Shown here: positions 23,582-32,385 of the stretch, piece by piece
Layout: each line of letters starts with the position of its first letter
Numbering within the stretch: the first letter of the stretch is position 1
Assembly: GCA_910585635.1 (NCBI GenBank)
Contig: CAJUFE010000003.1
Coordinates: forward strand, 1 to 64,000
Length of the DNA: 64,000 bases
Reading direction: 5' to 3'
DNA from: an uncultured Lachnospiraceae bacterium
GTDB taxonomy: Bacteria > Bacillota > Clostridia > Lachnospirales > Lachnospiraceae
The notes under the pieces: model-generated
What the model saw: only the letters and a program-made list of their open reading frames with translations
The model's database searches: none
What the model was told of the DNA's origin: nothing
Translations under genes and position numbers: made by a program

Positions 23582-24321
23582 GTGTTATTGGGGAAAAATC
23601 CCAATGATGGATCATAGTAACAGACCTCCCTTGTACGTTTATCAATATAAAATGTCCTGGGCGCATCGATCCCGATCAGCATCATGGGAGTGGTCAGCTG
23701 GTTCATCATAGGCCTTAGATAGCGCTGCACCTTCTCGAAGGATCCGCTGGCGCTGTCGATGTTCCCTGCCCTCTTCATCGCTTCCGTGGCACACACGTAG
23801 ATCCCCAGCCTGGTCTGGAGCGCCTTTTGGACGTGGTTCAGCTCACTGGCCAGGACCGGCTTTAGCAGGTTCCAGGCGATCGCCTCGCCGTGGTTAAAGG
23901 CCACCTCCACGGCAAAGCCGTCCGCACAGGCGAAATCCAGCCGCCATTCCGTGTTCACCACCATCCCTGTGGTGTCATTGAAGATATCCACCTCACATGC
24001 CCAGCCTGGGACAGTGGCCATCCGCTGTTTTAATAAGTCATTGATGCTGGGGGTCAGGGATTTGAAGCTGGTCCCCCTGGTGGCATGGATATCCTTTTTC
24101 TGTTGGAAATCGGCGATCAGATCCTGGTCGGAGATGCTTGTTAAAGCCCAGGTAAATTCCCGGAAGCGCTGGGACAGATAAGGATCCTGGTTGATGATCG
24201 CATCCGCGTATCGATGGGCGTGGGTTAGAAGCTCCATATCTTTTGTGACCCTCCTTTTAAACCATATCGGTTTTTTCATCATCTTTTCCATCATCATAAC
24301 ATAGATCCGGTCATCCTGCAC
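23578..24321 (-). CDS. BglII/BstYI-like restriction endonuclease, orphan
   Basis: 247 residues from a GTG; ATG codons at residues 9-11 and 14-15 are alternatives. The core WRLDFACADGFAVEVAF, then AWNLLKPVLASELNHVQKAL and QTRLGIYVC resembles the BglII/BstYI family: an Asp (129) and a Glu (139) ten residues apart, followed by the long helix. BglII has Glu-x-Gln at this place, and here the third residue is Ala141, so activity is uncertain. There is no DNA methyltransferase in the window, which is unusual for a classical type II enzyme. It sits directly upstream of the ImmA-cyclase operon in the same direction and could be a member of that defence set. Confidence 0.65.
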   Translation of the reverse strand: MQDDRIYVMMMEKMMKKPIWFKRRVTKDMELLTHAHRYADAIINQDPYLSQRFREFTWALTSISDQDLIADFQQKKDIHATRGTSFKSLTPSINDLLKQRMATVPGWACEVDIFNDTTGMVVNTEWRLDFACADGFAVEVAFNHGEAIAWNLLKPVLASELNHVQKALQTRLGIYVCATEAMKRAGNIDSASGSFEKVQRYLRPMMNQLTTPMMLIGIDAPRTFYIDKRTREVCYYDPSLGFFPNNT

Positions 24322-24626
24322 TAAGATATCCCGCGAAAAGAATTTTTTTCTACTGTGGCTTTTGCCAGATCCGTAGAAAAAGTGTCCAGTAAGGGCAAAG
24401 GACCCTTCCAGAACATTAGTAAAAGTAGCTATTGTATTTTGGATATGGATGAAGTAGATTATAGGATACCGTTTAGCGGCAGAAGACAGAGGGCCGGTCC
24501 GCCGGGACAGGAGCGCGGCGGGCAGGATGAGAGGGCGGCTGGGTCGGATCGCTGAGCTGTATGCAGGCGCACCGTGGATGACCTAGAAAAAAGATGAGAC
24601 GGGATAGAAGAGGATGAGGTGAGGAT
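24322..24626. other. Intergenic region between the divergent nuclease and MATE genes
   Basis: A possible plus-strand promoter, TTGTAT, 17 bases, TAGATT (about 24433-24461), precedes the MATE gene. The remaining sequence holds no supported gene, and a 66-codon frame at 24355 has no ribosome site. Confidence 0.35.
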
Positions 24627-26060
24627 ATGAAAGGAAATGCGGTAAAGGATATGACGTCCGGGGCTCCGGCAAAGCTGATCTGCGGCTTTTTTGTGCCGAT
24701 GGTGTTCGGCCTGTTGTTCCAGCAGCTTTATAATATGGTGGATACGATCATCGTCGGAAAATATCTGGGGGTCAGTGCATTGGCCTCGGTGGGTTCTACA
24801 GGGTCCATCAATTTTATGATCATCGGGTTCTGTATCGGCGTGTGCAATGGGTTTACCATCCCTGTAGCGCAGAAGTTCGGAGAGAAAAATCTTGTACAGC
24901 TTAAGAAGGCCGCGGCTAACGGTGCCTGGCTGGCCGCAGGCTTTTCGCTGGTGATGACCATCCTGGTGTGCGTCCTGTGCCGCCAGATCCTGGTGTGGAT
25001 GGACACACCGGCGGATATCATCGACGGGGCCTACGCTTACATCTTTGTGATCTTCCTGGGGATCCCGGTCACCTATCTCTATAATATGGTATCCGGGATC
25101 ATCCGCTCGCTGGGGGACAGCCGCACGCCGTTATATTTCCTGCTCATGTCCTCAGTATTAAATGTGCTCCTAGACCTTTTCACCATCGTGGTGCTGGGCA
25201 TGGGGGTAGCTGGCGCAGCCTGGGCGACCGTGCTGGCCCAGGCCGTATCCGGGATCGCCTGTCTGGTGTTTATGATCAAGCGGTTCGAGATCCTTAAGAT
25301 GAGCCGTAAGGAGGCAGCCCCTGATCTGCGGATCATGAAGAACCTGTGTGGGATCGGGATCCCTATGGGGCTCCAGTATTCGATCACTGCGATCGGGAGT
25401 ATGGTCTTGCAGGTGGCGGTCAATGGCCTGGGCTCCATGTCTGTGGCGGCCATGACCGCGGCGACGAAGATCAGCATGTTCTTCTGCTGCCCCTTCGACG
25501 CGCTGGGCTCGACCATGGCCACCTACGGCGGACAGAACATCGGCGCCAGGAGGCTGGACCGGATCCGGGAAGGGTTAAAGGATGCGGTGCTCATGGGCTC
25601 TGTCTATGCCCTTCTGGCGCTGCTGGTGCTGTATTATCTGGGTGACAGCATCGCCCTCCTGTTCCTGGACGCCGATCAGAGCCAGATCCTGGGGCAGGTC
25701 AGACAGTATCTGCTGGCCAATGCCGTCTTCTATATCCCGCTGGTCTTCGTGAACGCGGTGCGTTTCCTGATCCAGGGGATGGGCTATTCCAAACGGGCGG
25801 TCCTGGCCGGTGTGTGCGAGATGGCGGCGCGGGCCGGTGTGGGCTTTTTGCTGGTCCCCTACTTTGGGTACACGGCTGTCTGCTTTGCCAGCCCCTGTGC
25901 CTGGATCGCCGCGGATCTGTTCCTGGTGCCTTCCTACCTTGCGATCATGGGGAGGCTGGAGCGGGAGTGGCAGATACAGCCGACAGAGGCGGGGCTGTCA
26001 AAAGGAGCGGGAAAGATCGTCCGCAGAAAAGAACGTGCCCGGATCCGGTATGGCGCGTAG
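24627..26060 (+). CDS. MATE-family efflux transporter
   Basis: 477 residues with about 12 membrane segments in two similar halves. The first begins LICGFFVPMVFGLLFQQLYN, followed by MVDTIIVGKYLGVSALASVG, which is the standard MATE/NorM signature. Good ribosome site GAGGTGAGG. Such proteins export cationic drugs or metabolites using sodium or proton gradients, and family members also occur in polysaccharide loci. It stands alone between defence-type genes. Its substrate and any functional link are unknown. Confidence 0.9.
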   Translation: MKGNAVKDMTSGAPAKLICGFFVPMVFGLLFQQLYNMVDTIIVGKYLGVSALASVGSTGSINFMIIGFCIGVCNGFTIPVAQKFGEKNLVQLKKAAANGAWLAAGFSLVMTILVCVLCRQILVWMDTPADIIDGAYAYIFVIFLGIPVTYLYNMVSGIIRSLGDSRTPLYFLLMSSVLNVLLDLFTIVVLGMGVAGAAWATVLAQAVSGIACLVFMIKRFEILKMSRKEAAPDLRIMKNLCGIGIPMGLQYSITAIGSMVLQVAVNGLGSMSVAAMTAATKISMFFCCPFDALGSTMATYGGQNIGARRLDRIREGLKDAVLMGSVYALLALLVLYYLGDSIALLFLDADQSQILGQVRQYLLANAVFYIPLVFVNAVRFLIQGMGYSKRAVLAGVCEMAARAGVGFLLVPYFGYTAVCFASPCAWIAADLFLVPSYLAIMGRLEREWQIQPTEAGLSKGAGKIVRRKERARIRYGA

Positions 26061-26075
26061 CAGGTGTGTCCCTTC

Positions 26076-26104
26076 GTGACAGTCCAGATACCCTGAACGG
26101 TCGC
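26076..26104. repeat. Imperfect dyad related to the cyclase-operon operator (copy 2)
   Basis: GTGACAGTCCAG, five bases, CTGAACGGTCGC. It has the same architecture as the dyad at 23510-23540, and 21 of the first 27 positions match the element at 28096 behind the OLD gene. A further CGACAGTCCAGATA repeat follows at once (about 26104-26117). Confidence 0.6.
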
Positions 26105-26146
26105 GACAGTCCAGATATCTGTGGACAGGTGATGACATAGAACAGC

Positions 26147-26186
26147 TTGCATTTTCCCTCCGTCTATCTTATCATGATAGTATAGA
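26147..26186 (+). promoter_or_regulatory. Promoter of the OLD-family gene overlapped by a near-palindrome
   Basis: TTGCAT (26147-26152), 17 bases, TATCAT (26170-26175). A 24-base near-palindrome at 26163-26186 centred on TATCATGATA (20 of 24 positions symmetric) covers the -10, so repression is likely. Confidence 0.6.
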
Positions 26187-26209
26187 CGAACACACAAAGG
26201 AGGGCTACC

Positions 26210-28069
26210 ATGCAGATCACCTCGCTCCGCATCCAAAATTTTAAATATATCCGGGATCTGGAGATCCCCAGCATTGAGAACGCCCTGATCTTAGTGGGCA
26301 AGAACAATACAGGAAAGACCGGTATCCTGGACGCGGTCCGCCTGGTCTTTGGCTCTTATCAGGTGTCGGAAAAGGATTTTAATGAAAAAAAGCAGAATAT
26401 CGAGATCACCATGACGATGAAGATCACGGATGAGGATCTCGTCCGTCTCCATGCCCAGAAAAAGGTCAGCTCCTATAAGCGTTTTGGATCGTGGGAGCGG
26501 GAATTTTGTGAAAAGCTCCCTTCTTTTCAGAACGGGGAGCTTATTTTTACCTGCTCGGTGAACCAGAGCGGGGAGGTGCGCTACTTTGACGGCTATCAAA
26601 GGAATAACCGCTCCCTGCCGGAGGTGTTCCCCCGTCTGTACTGCATCGACACCGGCCGTGATGTCAAGCCCTTCCAGGAGGACCTTCTGATGTTCCGGGA
26701 GGATGCACAGCTGATCCGCATCCGGTCTGGCTCCTGCATGTTCGATGCCGCGAAGCAGTGCGATCATTGCTATAGCTGTGTGGGGCTGATCCAGCAGAAG
26801 AGCCCCCAGGAGCTGACCCTCCATGAGACCGTGCGGCTTTTGGAGTACAAGATGTACCAGCTGAACTTAAGCGATCTGTCCCAGAGTGTCAATGAGAATT
26901 ATCACAAGAACGGGGGCAGAGAGGAGATCCGCTATACCTTATCCTGTCATCTGGATCCGCTGTTCGAGGTGGAGGCGAAGGCCTGGCACAGCCAGCAAAA
27001 GCGCCTAAGTCCGGTGGAGCATCTGGGGAACGGCATGAAGAGCATCTATATGCTGTCCCTTCTAGAGACCTATGTGGAGGGGGAGGAGAGGATCCCCAGC
27101 ATCATCCTGGTGGAATACCCGGAGCTGTTCCTCCACCCCTCCCTGCAGAAGACAGCCGGGGAGATCCTCTATCGGCTGTCCAAGAAGAACCAGGTGATCT
27201 TCTCCACCCATTCTCCTGCCATGATCTCCAATTTTTCCGGACGGCAGCTCCATCAGGTGGTGCTGGATGAGGATGGCTATTCGATCACCCGGGCCAATGC
27301 GGATATCGACCAGATCCTGGACGATCTTGGCTACAGCGCCAACGATGTCCTCAACGTAGATTTTGTGTTCATCGTGGAGGGGAAGCAGGATAAGAGCCGT
27401 CTGCCATTGCTTTTGGAGAAGTATTATTCGGAGCTTTACGATGAGGACGGGAGCCTGTCCAGGGTCTCGATCATCACCACCAACAGCTGTACCAATATCC
27501 GGACCTATGCGAACCTGAAATATATGAACCAGGTGTATCTGCAAGATCAGTTCCTGATGATCCGGGACAGTGACGGCAAGGATCCGGAGCAGCTGGCCGG
27601 CCATCTGTGTAAGTATTATCATGACCGGGGCAAGGAGGATGTGGATAAGCTGCCCAAGGTTCAGCGGCGCAATGTGCTGATCCTGCGCTACTATTCCTTT
27701 GAAAATTATTTCCTGGATCCGAAGATCATGGTACAGCTGGGGGTCGTCAAAAGTGAGAAGGCGTTCTGGAAGATCTTATTTTCAAAGTGGAAGAAATATC
27801 TATACCGCTTAAGCTGCGGGCGGAACCTGGTCCGCGTCCTGGGTAAGGAGATCGATTCGATCCAGACCCTGCAGACGCATTTTGAAGAGTTCAAGATCTA
27901 TATGCGGGGGCATAACCTGTATGATATCTTCTATGGCCGGTTTAAGGACCAGGAGACCGAGCTTTTAAGGCGGTATATCGATCTGGCGCCCAGGGAGACC
28001 TTCCAGGATATCCTGGAGGCCATCGAGGCCTTCCCCTTCTTCGACAGCAGGAAACGGCAGGAGCCATAA
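26210..28069 (+). CDS. OLD-family ATP-dependent nuclease (AAA ATPase plus TOPRIM)
   Basis: 619 residues. The ABC/SMC-type ATPase half begins ITSLRIQNFKYIRDLEIPS with Walker A GKNNTGKTG at residues 30-38. The Walker B region reads IILVEYPELFLHPS at about 297-310, followed by VIFSTHSPAMISNF with the H-loop. A TOPRIM nuclease domain follows at about 386-460 (FIVEGKQDKSRL, then MIRDSDGKD). Family members such as P2 OLD and GajA act in phage defence and usually need a partner or none. No UvrD-like GajB gene is present, so this fits a stand-alone class 1 OLD. AAAGGAGG precedes the ATG. Confidence 0.9.
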   Translation: MQITSLRIQNFKYIRDLEIPSIENALILVGKNNTGKTGILDAVRLVFGSYQVSEKDFNEKKQNIEITMTMKITDEDLVRLHAQKKVSSYKRFGSWEREFCEKLPSFQNGELIFTCSVNQSGEVRYFDGYQRNNRSLPEVFPRLYCIDTGRDVKPFQEDLLMFREDAQLIRIRSGSCMFDAAKQCDHCYSCVGLIQQKSPQELTLHETVRLLEYKMYQLNLSDLSQSVNENYHKNGGREEIRYTLSCHLDPLFEVEAKAWHSQQKRLSPVEHLGNGMKSIYMLSLLETYVEGEERIPSIILVEYPELFLHPSLQKTAGEILYRLSKKNQVIFSTHSPAMISNFSGRQLHQVVLDEDGYSITRANADIDQILDDLGYSANDVLNVDFVFIVEGKQDKSRLPLLLEKYYSELYDEDGSLSRVSIITTNSCTNIRTYANLKYMNQVYLQDQFLMIRDSDGKDPEQLAGHLCKYYHDRGKEDVDKLPKVQRRNVLILRYYSFENYFLDPKIMVQLGVVKSEKAFWKILFSKWKKYLYRLSCGRNLVRVLGKEIDSIQTLQTHFEEFKIYMRGHNLYDIFYGRFKDQETELLRRYIDLAPRETFQDILEAIEAFPFFDSRKRQEP

Positions 28070-28095
28070 GGCCGCGGTAAGTATGGAAGGGGATC

Positions 28096-28124
28096 GTTAC
28101 AGTCCAGGGGATCTGAACGGTCAC
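28096..28124. repeat. Imperfect dyad related to the cyclase-operon operator (copy 3)
   Basis: GTTACAGTCCAG, five bases, CTGAACGGTCAC, just after the OLD stop codon. It is in direct orientation with the element at 26076, so the two copies flank the OLD gene. No promoter is adjacent, which argues against a pure operator role for this copy. Confidence 0.6.
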
Positions 28125-28206
28125 AAAGGATATGGTCCGTTACAAGGGGTATGGTCTGTCCGGACAAGGGATGGATATCGGCCAGAAGGACAAGAGATAA
28201 GAGAGA

Positions 28207-28263
28207 AAAAAGCTGGCGCCAAGCCTATCGGAACAGCTCCGAAAGCCCGGCTGCCAGCTCTTT
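28207..28263. terminator. Bidirectional terminator between the convergent OLD and phosphohexomutase genes
   Basis: AGCTGGC and GCCAGCT form a stem, with T-rich runs on both strands (GCCAGCTTTTTTC on the minus strand, GCCAGCTCTTTTTC on the plus strand). It overlaps the last codons of the mutase gene. Confidence 0.55.
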
Positions 28264-30024
28264 TTCTATCTTTTTGGCAGTCTCTCGGTCTTTTGCACGT
28301 ACAGAGATGTAGACTTTGATCTTCGGTTCGGTGCCGGAGGGCCGCACCACCAGGGAGCAGTCCTCATCCAGCCTGAACCGCAGCACATCGGCCGCTGGCA
28401 GGCCATCGATGCCCTTCCTATAGTCTGTGCAGGAGAGGACCCTTCTAGGACCTACCTGACCGATCCCCTCCCGAAGGCGTCCCATGATCTGGCCCATCCG
28501 TTCTGCGCCTGCAGCGCCTGCAAAGGTATAGGGATGCTGGGTGTCCAGGCAGTAGCCGTAGGTGCGGTAGAGCGCCTCCAGCTTTTCCGGCAGGCTGATG
28601 CCTTTGGCAGCGTAGAAGGCGGCCATCTCACAGATCAGGAAGGTGGCGCCCACCCCGTCCTTATCCCGTACATAGGTGCCGCTCAAGTAGCCATAGCTCT
28701 CCTCGAAGCCGAACACATACCGGTCCAGCGCCCCGGCAGCCTCCAGGAGCCCGATCTGTTCGCCGATGAACTTAAAGCCGGTGAGCACATCCACGGTCTC
28801 CATCCCGTAATGGGCGGCTACGGACCGGGCCAGGTCCGTGGTCACGATGGTCTTGAACAGCAGCGGGTCCTTCGGCATGGTCCCCATGGCGGTGCGGCGG
28901 GAGGCGATGTAGTCTAAGAGCAGCAGGCCGGTCTCATTGGCTGATAACAGGACATATCGGCCGTCGGAGCCCTTTGCAGCGATGCCCACCCGGTCACAGT
29001 CCGGATCGGTGGCCAGTAAAAGGTCCGCCTGACAGGCCCTGGCATAGCAAAGGCCTAAGGCCATGGCCTTACTCTCCTCCGGGTTCGGATAGGGACAGGT
29101 GGGGAATGTGCCGTCCGGCTGTGCCTGCTCTTTGACAACGGTGATGTCCCTGTAGCCGCTTTCCTTTAGCACGCGCAGCACCGGCTCCAGGCCGGCGCCA
29201 TTTAAAGGGGAGTAGACGATGGAGAGATCCTTGCGGACAGGGGTATGGGCCTCCAGCAGGGACTGGGCTTTCACCGCCTCCACAAAGTCCGTGGTCACGT
29301 CCTCCGGGATATAACGGATCAGACCCTGCGCCACTCCGTCCTCAAAAGGGATCCACGCCACATCGGAGAAGATATCCAGCTTTTTGATCGCAGCCTGGAT
29401 CTGGGCGGCGGTCCCGGTGGTGATCTGGCAGCCGTCCGGTCCGTAGACCTTGTAGCCGTTGTAGCTGGCGGGATTGTGGGAGGCGGTCACCATGACCCCG
29501 GCCGCGCACCCCAGCCTGCTCACGGCAAAGGACAGGCAGGGCGTGGGCATCAGCCGCGGATAAAGGAGGGCCGTAAGGCCGTTGGCGGCAAAGACGGCGG
29601 CGGCTGTCTGCGCGAAGAGCAGGGAATTGATGCGGGAGTCGTAGCTGACCGCGATGGCCGGCGGGGATACCGGCCCATCTGCCCATATCGCTGCCGGGGC
29701 AGCCGTGGACCTGGCAGGTCTGGCGTCTTTGATATAGTCCGCCAGCCCTTGGGAGGCCTTGGCTACGGTGTAGACGTTCATCCGGGCAGCCCCGGCCCCT
29801 AAGATCCCCCGAAGGCCGCCGGTACCGAAGGTGAGGTCCCGGTAAAAGGCTTCCCTTATGGCTTCCGGATCCGAGCCCATGGCCTCCAGTTCTTTTAAGA
29901 TATCGCGGTCAAAAAGGGTTTTTCCAGAGGCAGCGCCTGCCGCCCGGACCGCCGCTGTCCAGATCCGGTATCTCGTTCCTTCTTGTGTCTCTATCACTGT
30001 CCCCATCCTGCTCTGTGTTCCCAT
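28225..30024 (-). CDS. Phosphomannomutase/phosphoglucomutase
   Basis: 599 residues, the long alpha-phosphohexomutase (PgcA/PMM-like) form. The phosphoserine loop TASHNPASYNG is at about 178, the metal loop TDPDCDR at about 338, the sugar loop FEESYGYLSG later, and the phosphate loop RPSGTEPKIKVY at about 558. All four motifs are intact. It interconverts hexose 6- and 1-phosphates. As the last gene of the gmd-fcl-manC operon it probably provides mannose 1-phosphate (ManB role). GGAGGAC lies seven bases before the ATG. A Gly/Ala/Pro-rich insert (ARPARSTAAPAAIWADGPVS) near residues 100-120 is unusual. Confidence 0.92.
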   Translation of the reverse strand: MGTQSRMGTVIETQEGTRYRIWTAAVRAAGAASGKTLFDRDILKELEAMGSDPEAIREAFYRDLTFGTGGLRGILGAGAARMNVYTVAKASQGLADYIKDARPARSTAAPAAIWADGPVSPPAIAVSYDSRINSLLFAQTAAAVFAANGLTALLYPRLMPTPCLSFAVSRLGCAAGVMVTASHNPASYNGYKVYGPDGCQITTGTAAQIQAAIKKLDIFSDVAWIPFEDGVAQGLIRYIPEDVTTDFVEAVKAQSLLEAHTPVRKDLSIVYSPLNGAGLEPVLRVLKESGYRDITVVKEQAQPDGTFPTCPYPNPEESKAMALGLCYARACQADLLLATDPDCDRVGIAAKGSDGRYVLLSANETGLLLLDYIASRRTAMGTMPKDPLLFKTIVTTDLARSVAAHYGMETVDVLTGFKFIGEQIGLLEAAGALDRYVFGFEESYGYLSGTYVRDKDGVGATFLICEMAAFYAAKGISLPEKLEALYRTYGYCLDTQHPYTFAGAAGAERMGQIMGRLREGIGQVGPRRVLSCTDYRKGIDGLPAADVLRFRLDEDCSLVVRPSGTEPKIKVYISVRAKDRETAKKIEKELAAGLSELFR

Positions 30025-30057
30025 TGCTGTCCTCCATGATCTTTTCGGGCTGCCGGG

Positions 30058-31371
30058 TCAGGGAAGCTCCGACTTCTGCTTATCGTGCACACTGATCTCC
30101 TGCCCCAGCTGGACCTCGATCAGCTTTAGCTCTGTCTGGGCGATAACGGTATGGCGGCATCCGGCTTTCATGACGATCACATCGCCGGGGCCTGCCTCCT
30201 GCCGGATATCGTCCACCACGGTCTCTCCCCGGCCGGAGATGACCGTCCACACCTCGTCCCGGCAGCGGTGGCTGTGGTAGTTCATGCGGTGGCCCGGGTT
30301 TAAGGTCACCTTGATCGTCAGGCTCTCGTTCTCCACGTCCAGAACGCGGAAGCTCCCCCAGGATTTTTCCGCGAACATGATCTGTTGGTCGATCTGGTCT
30401 ACAAAGGGCTTGATATAGCTGGACTGCTCTTTGTCGGAGACTAAGATCCCCTCAGGGCTGGCGGAGATGACCACGTCCGTAAGGCCCATAGCCAGCACCG
30501 GTACGCCCAGCTCATTGATGATATGGACATTTTTGCAGCCCTCATCCATCATGGCCTGCCCCACGATGCTCTCGCCCATGGCCTCGGTCAGGGTGTTCCA
30601 GGTACCCAGATCCTTCCACTGCCCTTTGTAGCGCATGACTTGGATATCCGGCTCCTTTTCCACCACCGCATAGTCAAAGCTGATCTTGGTCAGGGTATCG
30701 TATCGACAGAACAGGTCCTGGTAGTCGGTAAAGTCCAGGAGCTCATGGGCCTTGTCCAGCACATAGCCCAGCTTGTAGGCGAAGACGCCGCCGTTCCACA
30801 GGGCTCCCTGCCGGAGATAGGCCTTTGCCGTCTCAAGGTCAGGCTTTTCCTTAAAGGTAGAGACCGGGCTCACCAGGCCCTGATCCTCAGGGATGATGTA
30901 GCCATATTTTTCGCTGGGATAGGTGGGCTCGATCCCCATCAGCACCAGGTTGGCCTGGCCTTTTTCGGCCAGCTCCCCCAGCTTTTTGATGGCCTCAAAA
31001 TAGCTGTCCTCCACATAGGGGTCCACCGGACAGACCACCACCGCCTCATCGGCGGGGATGTGCCGGACGTGGTGGAGGTAAGCGGTGGCCAGGGCGATGG
31101 CCGGAAAGGTGTCCCGGCGGCAGGGCTCCACGGAGATCCCTACCTGTTCGCCCAGCTGGTTATGGATGGAAGAGACCTGGGCCTTTGAGGTAGCGATGGT
31201 CACGTCCGCTGCCGGGTCCGCTTTTTTGATCTGGCGGTATATCCGCTGGACCATGGAGCCATAGCTGCCCTCCTCGGTCTTAAAGATCTTGATGAATTGT
31301 TTGGAGCGGATGTCATTGGATAGAGGCCACAGCCTTTTTCCCGAACCGCCGGATAATAGGATGATGTTCAT
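30058..31371 (-). CDS. manC: Mannose-1-phosphate guanylyltransferase with C-terminal cupin
   Basis: 437 residues. The nucleotidyltransferase start is NIILLSGGSGKRLWPLSNDI with RSKQFIKIF, and FKEKPDLETAKAYL with LWNGGVFAYK are typical of ManC. The C-terminal cupin (about 335-437; MNYHSHRCRDEVWTVISGRG, VMKAGCRHTV) resembles the phosphomannose-isomerase part of bifunctional type II enzymes. It makes GDP-mannose for gmd. It is 69 bases downstream of fcl and 33 bases upstream of the mutase gene, same strand. Confidence 0.93.
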   Translation of the reverse strand: MNIILLSGGSGKRLWPLSNDIRSKQFIKIFKTEEGSYGSMVQRIYRQIKKADPAADVTIATSKAQVSSIHNQLGEQVGISVEPCRRDTFPAIALATAYLHHVRHIPADEAVVVCPVDPYVEDSYFEAIKKLGELAEKGQANLVLMGIEPTYPSEKYGYIIPEDQGLVSPVSTFKEKPDLETAKAYLRQGALWNGGVFAYKLGYVLDKAHELLDFTDYQDLFCRYDTLTKISFDYAVVEKEPDIQVMRYKGQWKDLGTWNTLTEAMGESIVGQAMMDEGCKNVHIINELGVPVLAMGLTDVVISASPEGILVSDKEQSSYIKPFVDQIDQQIMFAEKSWGSFRVLDVENESLTIKVTLNPGHRMNYHSHRCRDEVWTVISGRGETVVDDIRQEAGPGDVIVMKAGCRHTVIAQTELKLIEVQLGQEISVHDKQKSELP

Positions 31372-31440
31372 GTCAGAGTCCCCTTTTTCGTATACGTGAG
31401 AGAGCAGGGCGCAGTGGGATGCCGCGAGACGCTGCCCCGG

Positions 31441-32385
31441 TCACCGCTCTGCCCGCATGGGATTTTCCAGGAAATCCTTGTAGGCCAGACGGATGCCCTC
31501 CTTAAGGCCGGTCTTATAGGTCCAGCCCAGGGCTTTGCTCTTGGAGATATCCAAAAGCTTGCGGGGGGTGCCATTAGGCCGGCTGGTGTCCCAGAGGATA
31601 TCCCCGGTAAAGCCGACCACCTCCGCCACCAGGCTGGTGAGCTCCTTGATGGAGATCTCCTTGCCGGTGCCGGCGTTCACCGTTTCGTTGCCGCTGTAAT
31701 GGTCCATCAGGAACACACATAGATCTGCCAGATCGTCCACATACAGGAATTCCCGCAGAGGGCTGCCGTCCCCCCAGCAGGTGACGGAAGGCGCTCCCGC
31801 TACCTTGGCCTCGTGGAACCGGCGGATCAGGGCGGGCAGCACATGACTGTGGGTGGGGTGGTAGTTGTCGTTAGGGCCGTAGAGGTTGGTGGGCATGACG
31901 CTGATGTAGTCGGTGCCATACTGGCGGTTTAAGAACTCGCAATATTTCAGACCGGAGATCTTGGCCAGGGCATAAGCCTCGTTGGTCTTCTCCAGTTCGC
32001 TGGTCAGCAGGCAGCTTTCCTTCATGGGCTGAGGGGCCAGGCGGGGATAGATGCAGGAGGAGCCCAAAAACTCCAGCTTCTTGCAGCCGTTCTTCCAGGC
32101 AGAATGGATCACGTTCATCTCCAGGATCATGTTATCATACATAAAATCAGCTAGGGCATCCTGGTTGGCCACGATCCCGCCTACCTTAGCGGCCGCTAAA
32201 AACACATACTCCGGCCTCTCCTGGGCAAAAAAGCGTTCCACCGGCTCCTGGCGGCATAAGTCCAGCTCCCGGTGGGTGCGGGTGATGATGTTCTCATAGC
32301 CCTTCTGTACAAGAGCTCTCACGATAGCGGAGCCCACCATGCCCTGGTGGCCCGCCACATAGATCTTTGCATTTTTTTCCATCAT
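31441..32385 (-). CDS. fcl: GDP-L-fucose synthase
   Basis: 314 residues, the usual length. Rossmann motif [14 protein letters not shown], catalytic region [17 protein letters not shown], the YxxxK in [13 protein letters not shown], then [20 protein letters not shown], all characteristic of GDP-4-keto-6-deoxymannose 3,5-epimerase/4-reductase (WcaG). It forms GDP-L-fucose from the gmd product using NADPH. The start overlaps the gmd stop by four bases (ATGA), so translation is coupled. Confidence 0.96.
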   Translation of the reverse strand: MMEKNAKIYVAGHQGMVGSAIVRALVQKGYENIITRTHRELDLCRQEPVERFFAQERPEYVFLAAAKVGGIVANQDALADFMYDNMILEMNVIHSAWKNGCKKLEFLGSSCIYPRLAPQPMKESCLLTSELEKTNEAYALAKISGLKYCEFLNRQYGTDYISVMPTNLYGPNDNYHPTHSHVLPALIRRFHEAKVAGAPSVTCWGDGSPLREFLYVDDLADLCVFLMDHYSGNETVNAGTGKEISIKELTSLVAEVVGFTGDILWDTSRPNGTPRKLLDISKSKALGWTYKTGLKEGIRLAYKDFLENPMRAER

